A stretch of DNA of 55,706 bases, taken from Betaproteobacteria bacterium (GTDB taxonomy: Bacteria; Pseudomonadota; Gammaproteobacteria; Burkholderiales; Burkholderiaceae_C). The notes under the pieces were generated by a model. It worked only from the letters and a program-made list of their open reading frames with translations. It ran no database searches and was not told where the DNA came from. The stretch's first letter is position 1. Every line of letters starts with the position of its first letter. A program made the translations under genes and the position numbers. The stretch covers positions 1 to 55,706 of the forward strand of contig VGHR01000005.1 in NCBI GenBank assembly GCA_016868205.1. The letters run 5' to 3'. Below are positions 33,533-43,270 of the stretch, piece by piece.

Positions 33533-34440
33533 GTTCGCCCCAAGCCTCGGCCGCTCCGGCCCTCCCTTTCGCCTCGCGCTGGTCTCAGTTCTACGCGCTG
33601 ACCAAGCCGCGCGTGGTGCAACTGATCGTCTTTTGTGCGCTGATCGGCATGGTACTGGCTGTGCCGGGCTTACCCCGCTGGACCGATGTCAGCCTGGCGC
33701 TGGTTGCTTGTGCGGGCATCTGGCTGGTCGCTGGAGCAGCGGCTGCTTTCAATTGCATCGTCGAGCGTCACATTGATGCACGCATGCGGCGCACTGCCTG
33801 GCGGCCCACCGCCAAGGGAGAGCTGGGTAACGGACAGACTCTCTTGTTCTCGGGCGCTTTGTGTGTCGCCGGGTCTTTCGTGCTGTATGTTTGGGTCAAT
33901 CCCCTGACCATGTGGCTGACCTTTGCCACCTTTGTCGGCTATGCCGTCATTTACACCGTGGTGCTCAAGCCGCTGACGCCTCAGAACATCGTCATCGGGG
34001 GGGCCTCGGGGGCAATGCCGCCGGTTTTGGGATGGGCGGCAATGACGGGTGAAGTGGCGCCGCAAGCCTTGATTTTGTTTCTCATCATCTTCTTGTGGAC
34101 GCCACCGCATTTCTGGGCCCTGGCGCTCTACCGTGTGGAGGATTACCGCAAGTCAGGGTTGCCCATGTTGCCGGTCACCCACGGCAACGAATTTACGCGC
34201 TTGCACATCCTGCTCTACACCGTGGTTCTGCTGGCCGCTTGCCTGATGCCGTTTGTTTTCAAGATGAGCGGCTGGTTTTATCTGGTCTCGGCGCTCATCC
34301 TCGGCTTTATTTTTTGCGCCTATGCCTGGGCGCTGTGGCGCGAGTATTCCGATGCGCTGGCACGCAAGACTTTTCGTTTTTCTTTGATCCATCTCTCGCT
34401 GCTGTTTGCGGCGCTGCTGATCGATCATTACCTGCCCTGA
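33529..34440 (+). CDS. ctaB: Heme O synthase (protoheme IX farnesyltransferase)
   Basis: UbiA-type prenyltransferase of 303 residues that adds farnesyl to heme B. The membrane domain begins with LTKPRVVQL. The prenyl-diphosphate site [15 protein letters not shown] has Glu in place of the first Asp of N-x3-D-x3-D. The second site and loop [19 protein letters not shown] and [11 protein letters not shown] are canonical. The ATG overlapping the ctaA stop is used; the frame is open upstream only inside ctaA. The stop again overlaps the following sco start. Confidence 0.96.
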   Translation: MSSPQASAAPALPFASRWSQFYALTKPRVVQLIVFCALIGMVLAVPGLPRWTDVSLALVACAGIWLVAGAAAAFNCIVERHIDARMRRTAWRPTAKGELGNGQTLLFSGALCVAGSFVLYVWVNPLTMWLTFATFVGYAVIYTVVLKPLTPQNIVIGGASGAMPPVLGWAAMTGEVAPQALILFLIIFLWTPPHFWALALYRVEDYRKSGLPMLPVTHGNEFTRLHILLYTVVLLAACLMPFVFKMSGWFYLVSALILGFIFCAYAWALWREYSDALARKTFRFSLIHLSLLFAALLIDHYLP

Positions 34441-35030
34441 TGCTTTGCCTGCGCCGCCTCGTTCTTCTTGTGGGGGTCGCCGGCCTGCTGGGCGCCTGCT
34501 CGCCTGAAAAGCCCGCCTTTCGCAGTATTGACATTACGGGCGCCGATTACGCCCGGGACTTCAAACTCGCCGACTTCAATGGGCAGCAACGCACTTTGGC
34601 CGATTTCCGTGGAAAGGTCGTGGTGGTGTTCTTTGGTTTTGCACAGTGTCCCGATGTCTGCCCTACTGCGCTGTCTGACTTGGTGCAGGTCAAGCAGTTG
34701 CTCGGAGCTGACGGGTCGAAACTACAGGCGATTTTTATCACTCTCGATCCAGAGCGTGACAGCGCCGAGGTTCTCAAGGCCTACACCGCCAACTTCGACC
34801 CAGAGTTTCTGGCCCTGATACCGACGAGCGAGCAGTTGCCCGATTTGGCGCGCCACTTCAAGATCTTCTATCGCAAGAATGAGGGCAAGACCCCCGGCAG
34901 CTACACCCTCGACCATTCGGCCGGCAGCTATGTGTTTGACCCCCAGGGTCGGGTGCGGCTCTACACCCGCCAAGGTATCAAGGCCGATGCCCTGGCTGAA
35001 GACCTGCGCCTCCTGCTGCGAGGCAGATAG
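34440..35030 (+). CDS. SCO family copper-binding lipoprotein
   Basis: Periplasmic protein of 196 residues that metallates the CuA site of subunit II or reduces its cysteines. A lipobox LLGAC (Cys20) makes it a membrane-anchored lipoprotein. The thioredoxin-like domain has the copper ligands Cys70 and Cys74 in CPDVCPT and His159 in TLDHSAGSY, all in place. It starts on the last base of the ctaB stop, closing the oxidase gene set. The rpoH gene converges on its end. Confidence 0.95.
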   Translation: MLCLRRLVLLVGVAGLLGACSPEKPAFRSIDITGADYARDFKLADFNGQQRTLADFRGKVVVVFFGFAQCPDVCPTALSDLVQVKQLLGADGSKLQAIFITLDPERDSAEVLKAYTANFDPEFLALIPTSEQLPDLARHFKIFYRKNEGKTPGSYTLDHSAGSYVFDPQGRVRLYTRQGIKADALAEDLRLLLRGR

Positions 35031-35049
35031 GCCTTAAAGCCGGAGGGGC

Positions 35050-35988
35050 TCAGGCGTAGGCTGCCAGCGCCTGACGCATTTTCTTGAGCGCTGCCCCTTC
35101 GATCTGGCGGATGCGCTCGGCACTGACTTGGTATTGGCTGGCCAGTTCATGCAAGGTCATGCCTCCGGAGCCATCGTCGTTGACCTTGAGCCAGCGTTCC
35201 TGAACGATGCGTCGAGAGCGTTCGTCCAGCGTCTGCAGCGCAGCAGCGATGCCGTCGCTGGCCATCAGATCGCGCTGGTGCGATTCGATCAGGGCCGTAG
35301 GTTCGTGGCGAGTGTCCGCTAGATACGCGATCGGACCGTAGGCTTCCTCGCCATCGTCACCTGGACTCGGGTCGAGCAGGACATCGCCGCCGGCCATGCG
35401 CTGCTCCATCTCGATCACATCCTCGCGCTTGACCTCCAGCGAACGAGCCATCTCATCAATCTGGTCCTCGCTGAGCGAGTCCCTGTGCGTGGCCGCCTCC
35501 GCATCGTCCTTGAAGCCTTGCTTCATCGAACGCAAGTTGAAGAACAGTTTGCGCTGCGCTTTGGTGGTGGCCATTTTCACCATGCGCCAATTGCGCAGGA
35601 TGTATTCATGGATTTCGGCCTTGATCCAGTGCAGCGCATAGCTCACCAGCCGTACGCCTTGATCGGGGTCGAAGCGTTTGACGGCCTTCATCAGGCCTAT
35701 ATTACCCTCTTGGATCAGGTCGGCGTGGGGCAGGCCGTAGCCCAGATACTTGCGCGAGACGGAAACGACCAGTCGCAAGTGCGAGAGCACCAGGCGGCCG
35801 GCGGCCTCCAGATCGTTATTCGCGCGCAGTCGGCGGGCGCAGTCCTGCTCCTCTTCGAGCGTGAGCAGGGGCATGCGGTTGACCGCACTGATGTAGGCAT
35901 CCAGATTGCCCAGCGGTGGCAAGAGGCTGGAACCAGCCCACGGCTGGCTGACCGCCAGGGTTCCCGGACTCACAGACAAACTTGTCAT
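35050..35988 (-). CDS. rpoH: RNA polymerase sigma-32 factor
   Basis: Heat-shock sigma factor of 312 residues. Region 2 has HADLIQEGNIGLMKAVKRFD and SYALHWIKAEIHEYI; the RpoH box QRKLFFNLR at residues 145-153 is diagnostic; region 4 ends with the helix-turn-helix LASQYQVSAERIRQIE. The Met of MTSLSVSPG is preceded by AAGGAGT at 5-6 bp. A perfect CIRCE element lies 29 bp upstream of the start codon, so HrcA very likely represses it. It converges on the sco gene. Confidence 0.98.
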   Translation of the reverse strand: MTSLSVSPGTLAVSQPWAGSSLLPPLGNLDAYISAVNRMPLLTLEEEQDCARRLRANNDLEAAGRLVLSHLRLVVSVSRKYLGYGLPHADLIQEGNIGLMKAVKRFDPDQGVRLVSYALHWIKAEIHEYILRNWRMVKMATTKAQRKLFFNLRSMKQGFKDDAEAATHRDSLSEDQIDEMARSLEVKREDVIEMEQRMAGGDVLLDPSPGDDGEEAYGPIAYLADTRHEPTALIESHQRDLMASDGIAAALQTLDERSRRIVQERWLKVNDDGSGGMTLHELASQYQVSAERIRQIEGAALKKMRQALAAYA

Positions 35989-36017
35989 GGGTGACTCCTT
36001 GAATCGATGGGAGTAGT

Positions 36018-36044
36018 TTAGCACTCGACATGCTCGAGTGCTAA
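36018..36044 (-). promoter_or_regulatory. CIRCE operator (HrcA binding site) upstream of rpoH
   Basis: TTAGCACTC-N9-GAGTGCTAA, a perfect 9-bp inverted repeat with the exact consensus and spacer length of CIRCE. On the rpoH strand TTAGCA and TAAACT at its edges are 18 bp apart and could serve as -35 and -10 boxes, which would put the operator across the promoter. HrcA, encoded at the right end of the window, is the expected repressor. Confidence 0.95.
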
Positions 36045-36086
36045 TAGCCCTGCGTCGATGGGCGACGGATTACTAATAAATAGTTA

Positions 36087-36404
36087 CTATTTTCTGTCGG
36101 AGGGCAAGTCCCGGGCGTGGACATCCTGAATTTCGGGCGGTCGACCCATCGATCCCAGACTGGCACGGCTCGGGGAGGCTGCGCCTTCCAAGGGGGGGTC
36201 GCCCGAGGCCCTGCCAGCGGTGCCCCCGAGATGGGTGAAGATACGAACCCGGGAAAAGTGTGCACTAACATCCATATTAGGTTTGCGACCCGTCAGCAAG
36301 CGCAGCAGAATCCAGAAAAAGAGGATGACCACCAGGATCAGGACCAGGATCAGGGCCAGCATCAGGCCAACGATTCGTAGAAGCAGGCGCAAGAGGCTGC
36401 TCAT
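36087..36404 (-). CDS. Small hypothetical membrane protein upstream of rpoH
   Basis: Reading frame of 105 residues. Residues about 9-36 form a long, very hydrophobic helix of Leu, Val and Ile, followed by LRLLTGRKP and a hydrophilic tail that ends in PPEIQDVHARDLPSDRK. A helix followed by a T-G-R-x-P turn and an acidic D-V end is a pattern I recall from uncharacterised Burkholderiales proteins. The Met of MSSLLRLLL is taken because the helix follows; the ribosome site is weak. It is on the same strand as rpoH, 98 bp upstream of it. No function can be assigned. Confidence 0.55.
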   Translation of the reverse strand: MSSLLRLLLRIVGLMLALILVLILVVILFFWILLRLLTGRKPNMDVSAHFSRVRIFTHLGGTAGRASGDPPLEGAASPSRASLGSMGRPPEIQDVHARDLPSDRK

Positions 36405-36516
36405 GATTCTCGAGAAGAGACGGAGGAGGGGCATGGGGCGAGGAACGGTAAGTGGCCTTGGCGGAGGCGCTGCAAGCTTATCAGCGAACACAAGGCCCTG
36501 CGGACTACCTGAGGCC

Positions 36517-37209
36517 ATGCGACCCTGGCTCAGTATCGTGATGCCTGTGCTCGATGAGGGCGCTGTTTTGCCCGCAGCCCTGCAGGCCCTCGCACTCTGG
36601 CGCGGTGCCGGCGCCGAACTCATCGTGGTCGACGGGGGCAGCTCGGACGACAGCCTGCGTTATGCACAAGAGGGCGCCGATCTGGTCCTGCTCGCCCCGC
36701 GAGGGCGCGCAGCACAAATGAATGCGGGCGCCGCCCAGGCCCGAGGCCATTGGTTGCTTTTCTTGCACGCCGACACACGCCTGCCCGAGCAGGGGCTGGC
36801 CGCCCTCAGCCGCCTCGGTCCGCAAGCGCTGTGGGGGCGCTTCGAGGTGCGCATCGACGATCCGGATCCGATGCTGGCAGTCGTCAGCCGCATGATGAAT
36901 TTTCGTTCGCGCTGGACCGGTATGGCCACTGGGGATCAGGCGATGTTTGTGCGGCGTCAGGTGTTCACGCAGGTGGGCGGTTTCCCCGACATGGCCTTGA
37001 TGGAGGACCTGGCGCTGTCGCGCAAACTCAAGTCGCTCGCGCCTCCGGTGTGTCTGCAGCCAGCCGTGCTGACATCGCCGAGACGGTGGCGCACGCACGG
37101 CATCTGGCGCACCATTGGGTTGATGTGGCGTTTGCGCGCCGCCTATTTTCTGGGTGCCGATCCGGACGATCTGGCCCGTCAGTATGGTTACCGGCCGCGC
37201 GGGCGTTGA
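36517..37209 (+). CDS. TIGR04283 family arsenosugar biosynthesis-type glycosyltransferase
   Basis: GT2-family glycosyltransferase of 230 residues. The N-terminal nucleotide-sugar part reads LSIVMPVLDEG, then ELIVVDGGSSDDSL, RAAQMNAGAAQARG and LFLHADTRLP, where the HAD triad binds the metal. The TGDQAMFVRR and EDLALSRKL motifs are those of the TIGR04283 group. The Met directly before the first strand is used; upstream in-frame sequence is basic and unlike the family. It overlaps the next gene by about 26 bp and the two are a standard pair. Other arsenosugar genes such as arsS are not in the window. Confidence 0.88.
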   Translation: MRPWLSIVMPVLDEGAVLPAALQALALWRGAGAELIVVDGGSSDDSLRYAQEGADLVLLAPRGRAAQMNAGAAQARGHWLLFLHADTRLPEQGLAALSRLGPQALWGRFEVRIDDPDPMLAVVSRMMNFRSRWTGMATGDQAMFVRRQVFTQVGGFPDMALMEDLALSRKLKSLAPPVCLQPAVLTSPRRWRTHGIWRTIGLMWRLRAAYFLGADPDDLARQYGYRPRGR

Positions 37210-37804
37210 GACGGTGCCCGTGGCGGTGTTCGCCCGTGCGCCGGTGGCCGGGCGCGCCAAGACACGATTGAGCCCCTTGCTTGGTCCGGCCGGCGCCGCC
37301 CGGGCGCACCGTCAACTTGTGATGCGGACGGTACAAACGGTGCAACGCAGCGGCATGCCCTTGCACTTGTGGTGCGAGCCCTCATCGCAGGCACGGTTTT
37401 TTCGCGTCTTACAGCAGGTCTTTGATTGTCCGGCCTACGACCAGGTTCAAGGTGACCTGGGTCGGCGCATGCACGCAGCGTTTGAGGCCCGTTCTGATCG
37501 GGGCCCTCTGCTTTTGATCGGTACCGATTGCCCCATGCTCGATCCCGCGCATCTGCATCGGGCCGCACAAAGGCTGCTCGACGGTGACGATGCTGTCTTC
37601 ACGCCGGCCGAGGATGGTGGCTATGTGCTTGTCGGTCTGCGCCGACCGCAGGCTGCACTTTTCGAGTCGGTCGATTGGGGCACGAGTGGCGTGATGCGGC
37701 AAACGCGTGAGCACTTGCAGGCTCTGCAACTGCGATGGAGCGAAATGCCCGTACTTTGGGATGTGGACCGGCCCGAAGATTGGCAGCGTTGGAAACAATC
37801 CTAG
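37184..37804 (+). CDS. TIGR04282 family (DUF2064) arsenosugar biosynthesis-type glycosyltransferase
   Basis: Protein of 206 residues of the DUF2064 group, a nucleotidyltransferase-like GT-A fold. Seen: VAVFARAPVAGRAKTRLSP near the start, the GTDCPML metal-binding segment, and DAVFTPAEDGGYVLVGL. The start is uncertain: the ATG used overlaps the preceding gene, and a GTG 30 bp downstream at 37214, five bases after the preceding stop, is an equally good choice. Its last four bases overlap the ftsY end. Paired with the preceding glycosyltransferase. Confidence 0.85.
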   Translation: MVTGRAGVETVPVAVFARAPVAGRAKTRLSPLLGPAGAARAHRQLVMRTVQTVQRSGMPLHLWCEPSSQARFFRVLQQVFDCPAYDQVQGDLGRRMHAAFEARSDRGPLLLIGTDCPMLDPAHLHRAAQRLLDGDDAVFTPAEDGGYVLVGLRRPQAALFESVDWGTSGVMRQTREHLQALQLRWSEMPVLWDVDRPEDWQRWKQS

Positions 37805-38856
37805 TCGAGCAAGGCCTGCGCAAATTCGCGGGCCTCAAAAGTCTCCAGATCTTCGAGCTTTTCGCCCACGCCAATAAAGTAGACCGCGGGGACCCTCCAC
37901 TGGGGATGCTGCCGCGAGCGTTCGCGAGCCCACAGGGCTATGGCGGCCAGTACACCGCCTTTGGCGGTCCCGTCGAGCTTGGTGATGATCAGACCGGTGA
38001 GCTGTAAAGCCTCATCGAAGGCCTTGACCTGGGCCAGCGCATTCTGTCCGGTGTTGCCGTCGATGACCAGCAAGACTTCGTCGGGGGCGTGGGGGTCAGC
38101 CTTGGCGATCACTCGCTTGATCTTGCGCAATTCCTCCATCAGGTGCAGCTGCGTGGGCAGACGGCCGGCGGTGTCGACCAGCACCACATCTTTGCCGCGC
38201 GCTTTGCCAGCGCTAACTGCATCAAAGCTCACAGCGGCTGGATCGCCGCCCTCCTGGCTGACGATATCCACCGTATTGCGTTCAGCCCAGACCATCAATT
38301 GCTCGCGCGCCGCTGCGCGAAAGGTATCGGCTGCGGCCAGCAGCACCGAAGCCCCCTCGACCGCCAGATGGCGGGTGAGTTTGCCTATGGAGGTGGTCTT
38401 GCCGGCGCCGTTGACCCCGGCCACCATGATGACCGTGGGTTGGTGTCGGCCGATTTCCAGCGGTCTTTGCAGCGGCTGCAGTAAATCCGTCAATGCATCG
38501 ATCAGCATCGGTTTGATGGCCTGCGGATCGACAGCGCCGCTTTCGCCCACCCGTCGCTTGAGGTCGGTCAACAGGTGCTCGGTTGCCGCCACACCGGCAT
38601 CGGCCATCAACAGAGCCGTCTCGAGTTCTTCGTACAGAGCCTCGTCGATACGGCTGCCACCCAATACACTGGTGAGGCTGCGTCCGGTTTTGCGCAAGCC
38701 CTCGCGCAGGCGGCCGATCCAACCCTGGCGCTGCGCAGGGCGCTCAGGCGTTTTTTCGGCTTCGGGGGCGGCCGAGATGGTGGCCGCTTGTACGGGCGAT
38801 GCGTCGGTCGAAGCCGATGGGCTGGTGCCAAGGATTTGTTTGAAGAAACTGAACAT
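37801..38856 (-). CDS. ftsY: Signal recognition particle receptor FtsY
   Basis: Membrane-associated GTPase of 351 residues that docks SRP-ribosome complexes at the translocon. The NG domain has GVNGAGKTTSIGKL (G1), DTAGRLPTQLHLM (G3) and TKLDGTAKGG (G4), followed by PVYFIGVGEKLEDL. The N-terminal A domain (about residues 10-45) is short and not strongly acidic. The start MFSFFKQILG gives an amphipathic opening typical for betaproteobacterial FtsY. It is divergent from the M16 peptidase pair, an arrangement common in this group. Confidence 0.97.
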   Translation of the reverse strand: MFSFFKQILGTSPSASTDASPVQAATISAAPEAEKTPERPAQRQGWIGRLREGLRKTGRSLTSVLGGSRIDEALYEELETALLMADAGVAATEHLLTDLKRRVGESGAVDPQAIKPMLIDALTDLLQPLQRPLEIGRHQPTVIMVAGVNGAGKTTSIGKLTRHLAVEGASVLLAAADTFRAAAREQLMVWAERNTVDIVSQEGGDPAAVSFDAVSAGKARGKDVVLVDTAGRLPTQLHLMEELRKIKRVIAKADPHAPDEVLLVIDGNTGQNALAQVKAFDEALQLTGLIITKLDGTAKGGVLAAIALWARERSRQHPQWRVPAVYFIGVGEKLEDLETFEAREFAQALLD

Positions 38857-38928
38857 GAAGCGGGTCTATTGAAGAAGGCCTATTCTAGAAACCCGAGGTC
38901 GTTTGGCCCGGTATACAGAGGATTGTGC

Positions 38929-40398
38929 ATGCGAGCTTGGGTTTCACTTTTGAGGCTGTCAATCTGCGCAGCCGTTTTTCTTGGCGGTGGCTTGGCCTAC
39001 GGGCCTGCAAAGGCCCAGGTGTCTGCGCCAGCCCCGGTGATGGATGAAGGCGCTCCGCGCCAGTTCACCCTGGCCAACGGCATGAGCTTGTTGATCAAGG
39101 TCGATCGGCGTGCGCCTACCGCCGTTCATATGCTCTGGGTGCGGGTGGGCTCGATCGACGAGGTTGACGGCACCTCAGGCGTCGCGCATGTGCTCGAGCA
39201 CATGATGTTCAAGGGGACGCCCACCGTGGGGCCCGGTGAGTATTCCAAGCGCATTGCCGCCCTGGGCGGGCGTGACAACGCCTTCACCAGTCGCGATGCG
39301 ACGGCCTACCACCAGCAGATACCGGCGGCCCGCCTCAGGGAAGTCATGGAACTGGAGGCCGATCGCTTCGCGCGTAATGTCTGGACGGACGATGAGTTCA
39401 AGCGCGAGATCGAGGTGGTCAAGGAGGAACGCCGACAGCGTATCGACGATTCACCGCGGAGCCAAATGTTCGAGGCTGCCCGGGCGGTCATGTTCACCGC
39501 TTCGCCGTATCGGCGTCCGATCATCGGCTGGATGAATGATCTGGACATGATGACGCCGCAGGATGTGCGGGAGTTTTATCAGCGCTGGTATGTGCCGGGC
39601 AATGCAGCCGTTGTTGTGGCTGGCGATGTCGATATCGAGCAAGTGCGGCGGTGGGCCGAGCAGTATTACGGGGCCATCCCCGCGCGCGCTCTCCCCGCAC
39701 GCAAGCCGCGCCTGGAGCCGCCCCAGTCGGGACCGCGGCGGCTGGAGCACCGTGCCCGCGGCAGTCAGCCCTATGTGAGCCTGATGTACAAAGTGCCTCA
39801 ACTCGATCCTCAGGCTTTGCAGCAGGACAAGCTCGATCCCTCCAGCCGCGACGCCTTGGCCCTGACCGTGCTGGCTTGGGTCCTTGATGGTCATTCGGCA
39901 GCCCGCCTGGATCGCACCCTGGTGCAGGGCGAGCGACCCGCGGCCTTGCGAGCCGGGGCTTACAACGGACTGTACGGTCGGGGGCCGCAGGTCTTCGTGC
40001 TCGATGGAGTGCCGGCAGAGGGTATCAGCACCCGGCAATTGATGGACGCCCTGCGCGAGCAGGTGGCTCGCGTTGCGCGTGAGGGCATTGCGGCCGTCGA
40101 ACTCGAGCGGGTGAAAATTCAGTGGCTCGCCAGCCAGACCTACAAACGCGACGCCCTGTTCAGTCAGGCCAATGAAATGGGCAGCTATTGGTTGCTGGGG
40201 TTTCCTATCGATGCCGATCGACGCCTGGTGCAGCATCTGCGCAGTCTCTCGGCGGCCGATGTGCAGTCCGTAGCCCAGCGTTACTTCGGTGATGATCAAT
40301 TGACCGAGGCCGTGCTGGTGCCCCAGTCCGGCGACGGGGGTCCCCCGGTGCGACGGGGGCGAAACGATTGGGGTGACGCCCCGATACGCGATCACTGA
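38929..40398 (+). CDS. M16 family zinc metallopeptidase (active subunit)
   Basis: Periplasmic peptidase of 489 residues. A signal peptide (about residues 1-30) ends in AKAQ. The inverted zinc motif H-x2-E-H is intact (His87, Glu90, His91 in HVLEHMMFKG), with the distal Glu in the downstream ELEADRF helix and the REIEVVKEERRQR helix. It belongs to the processing-peptidase/PqqL-like type that forms heterodimers with an inactive partner, here the next gene. It starts 72 bp from ftsY on the other strand. Confidence 0.93.
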   Translation: MRAWVSLLRLSICAAVFLGGGLAYGPAKAQVSAPAPVMDEGAPRQFTLANGMSLLIKVDRRAPTAVHMLWVRVGSIDEVDGTSGVAHVLEHMMFKGTPTVGPGEYSKRIAALGGRDNAFTSRDATAYHQQIPAARLREVMELEADRFARNVWTDDEFKREIEVVKEERRQRIDDSPRSQMFEAARAVMFTASPYRRPIIGWMNDLDMMTPQDVREFYQRWYVPGNAAVVVAGDVDIEQVRRWAEQYYGAIPARALPARKPRLEPPQSGPRRLEHRARGSQPYVSLMYKVPQLDPQALQQDKLDPSSRDALALTVLAWVLDGHSAARLDRTLVQGERPAALRAGAYNGLYGRGPQVFVLDGVPAEGISTRQLMDALREQVARVAREGIAAVELERVKIQWLASQTYKRDALFSQANEMGSYWLLGFPIDADRRLVQHLRSLSAADVQSVAQRYFGDDQLTEAVLVPQSGDGGPPVRRGRNDWGDAPIRDH

Positions 40399-40442
40399 TC
40401 CGGCGGCTGGCCGATCTTGCCTCTGGTTGGAAGGAGACTGTC

Positions 40443-41837
40443 TTGTTATCTGATTCCCGGATAGAGCTTTGCGCTCTGCGTTGTCTTGCGACCCAGGCCT
40501 TGAGCCGAATCAAGCTTGCTTCGGCCATCGTTCTGGCTTTGCTGGTCATATCGCCGGCCCAGGCGAGTCTGCCGATCGAGCACTGGCAACAGCCTGGCGG
40601 TGCGCGTGTGTATCTGGTGCGAAGTCCTTTCATACCCATGCTCGATGTGCAAATCGACTTCGATGCGGGTCAGCGGCGCGAGCCGCGCGAGAAAGCTGGG
40701 CTGGTGAGCAGCATGGCCAATTTGCTGAGCAAGGGGGTGCTGGCCAGAGGGGCAGAGCCGCCCCTCGATGAAAACCAGATTACCGAAGCCTGGGTTGATC
40801 TGGGCGCCAGGTTTGGGGCCAGCGCCAGTGCCGACCGGCTCAGTTTTTCGCTGCGCACCCTGACCGAGCCCGACTTGCTCGCGCGCGCGGTGGCCCTGGC
40901 GGCCCGCCAGCTGGGTGAGCCTTCCTTCCCGCAGCGCGTCTGGCAGCGCGAGCGTGAGCGCTACATCGCCGATCTGAAGGAGTCCTACACCCGGCCTGCC
41001 AGCGTTGCGGGGCGTCACTATGTGAAGGCGCTCTATGGTGACCATCCCTATGGCCATGAAATGACGGAGCAGACGCTGCAGCGCATCGGCCCTGACGATA
41101 TGCGGCGGTTTTATCAGGAGTATGTGGGGGCATGCCGGGCGCGAGTCAGTCTGGTGGGGGCCCTTGACCGCGCGCAGGCCGATGCCCTGGTGCGTCAGCT
41201 CCTGGCGCGTTTACCTGAAGGCCCCTGTAGCCCGTCGCGAGTCATGCCCCCTGTGCCCGAGGTGGCCGCATTACCGGCCGCGCAGGATCTGCGCATTCCG
41301 TTCAAGGCGGCGCAGGCGCAGATCTTCATCGGTCAGCCCGGCTTCAAGCGTTCCGACCCCGACTTTTTTGCCCTCACTGTGGGCAACTACATCCTTGGGG
41401 GAGGTGGCTTTGTCTCGCGCCTGACTCGCGAGGTACGCGAATTGCGGGGCCTGAGCTATAGCGTCTACAGCTATTTTTCGCCGGGCCTGCATGCGGGCTC
41501 CTTCACGGTCGGTCTGCGCACCCGGCCCGACCAGGCTCAGCAGTCGGTCGAAGTGGTGCGGCAGGTGGTGCGTGACTTCATCGACCGGGGGCCTACTGAG
41601 GCAGAGCTGCAACAGGCCAAGCAGAGTCTGGTGGCCAGCTTTGTGCTGCGACTCGATAGCAACGCCCGCCTGCTGGAGAATGTGGCTAATATTGCCTGGC
41701 ATGATCTGCCGCTCGATTACCTGAGCACCTGGACAGCTCAGGTCGAGCGCCTGACCACCGCCGATATCCGGGCCGCGTTTGCCCGTAAGTTGCAACCCGA
41801 CCGCATGGTGACCCTGGTCTTGGGGGGCTCCTCATGA
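40443..41837 (+). CDS. M16 family peptidase-like protein (inactive partner subunit)
   Basis: Protein of 464 residues with the M16 fold but no zinc motif: where the active partner has HVLEH this one reads SMANLLSKG. The second M16 domain with GGGGFVSRLTREVRELRGLSY is present. The start is a TTG, supported by AAGGAG 6 bp upstream and by the signal peptide (SAIVLALLVISPAQA) that it places correctly; no ATG fits. It probably completes the substrate chamber of the active subunit, as in mitochondrial processing peptidase. Its stop overlaps the rsmD start by ATGA. Confidence 0.9.
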   Translation: MLSDSRIELCALRCLATQALSRIKLASAIVLALLVISPAQASLPIEHWQQPGGARVYLVRSPFIPMLDVQIDFDAGQRREPREKAGLVSSMANLLSKGVLARGAEPPLDENQITEAWVDLGARFGASASADRLSFSLRTLTEPDLLARAVALAARQLGEPSFPQRVWQRERERYIADLKESYTRPASVAGRHYVKALYGDHPYGHEMTEQTLQRIGPDDMRRFYQEYVGACRARVSLVGALDRAQADALVRQLLARLPEGPCSPSRVMPPVPEVAALPAAQDLRIPFKAAQAQIFIGQPGFKRSDPDFFALTVGNYILGGGGFVSRLTREVRELRGLSYSVYSYFSPGLHAGSFTVGLRTRPDQAQQSVEVVRQVVRDFIDRGPTEAELQQAKQSLVASFVLRLDSNARLLENVANIAWHDLPLDYLSTWTAQVERLTTADIRAAFARKLQPDRMVTLVLGGSS

Positions 41838-42439
41838 GCAGACCAGGCCTGCCCGGGCAGGGTAGCGAGCGAGCCCTGCCCGGGCGGGTGCGCATCATCG
41901 GGGGGATCTACAAGCGAACGCCGATTGCGGTGGCGCAGCGTCCTGGCCTTCGCCCCACTCCTGACCGGGTGCGCGAAACACTGTTCAACTGGCTGGGCCA
42001 AGACTTGAGTGGCTGGCAGGTGGTCGATGTATTTGCCGGCACCGGTGCACTGTCGCTCGAAGCGCTCTCCCGGGGCGCTGCGGGTGTGCAGGCCTTCGAG
42101 CGCGACACGCAACTGGCAGCGCAGATCCAGGCCCTCGGAGACAAGCTGGGGGCCCAGGCCCTGAGCGTGGTGCGCGGTGATGGTGTGGCGCTGCTGCGGG
42201 CCTTGCCTGCGGGTCAAGTCCACCTGGTCCTGATCGACCCGCCCTTCGACTCCGACCTCTTTGTGCCGGCCCTCAAGGCCGCCGTCCCGGCGCTGGCCGA
42301 GGGTGGACGCATTTACCTGGAGGCGCCTGTGGCCTGGACGCAGGCCCAGCTCGACCCCCTGGGCCTGCAACTGCTGCGCCAGGGGCGCGCTGGCGCCGTG
42401 CACTTTCATTTGCTGGCCGGCCAGAGCAGGCGGGCATAA
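41834..42439 (+). CDS. rsmD: 16S rRNA (guanine(966)-N(2))-methyltransferase
   Basis: Class I methyltransferase of 201 residues that methylates G966 of 16S rRNA. Seen: RIIGGIYKRTPI, RPTPDRVRETLFNWL, the SAM-binding VVDVFAGTGALSLEALSRG, and the catalytic IDPPF motif for amino-group methylation. Its first 20 residues are Gly and Pro rich and probably disordered. Translational coupling to the M16 gene and adjacency to coaD are usual in betaproteobacteria. Confidence 0.96.
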   Translation: MSRPGLPGQGSERALPGRVRIIGGIYKRTPIAVAQRPGLRPTPDRVRETLFNWLGQDLSGWQVVDVFAGTGALSLEALSRGAAGVQAFERDTQLAAQIQALGDKLGAQALSVVRGDGVALLRALPAGQVHLVLIDPPFDSDLFVPALKAAVPALAEGGRIYLEAPVAWTQAQLDPLGLQLLRQGRAGAVHFHLLAGQSRRA

Positions 42440-42446
42440 TTTGGTC

Positions 42447-43231
<785 letters not shown>

Positions 43232-43270
43232 CGCCGGCGGGTCGCCTGGGAGCGATCTCGCAAAAAAGTA

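Noticed and set aside
36117..36380. Reading frame of 87 codons on the + strand with a Gln/Asp-rich end
   Set aside because: It mirrors the hydrophobic helix of the small gene on the other strand; the repetitive DQDQDQ is the antisense of Leu/Ile/Val codons.
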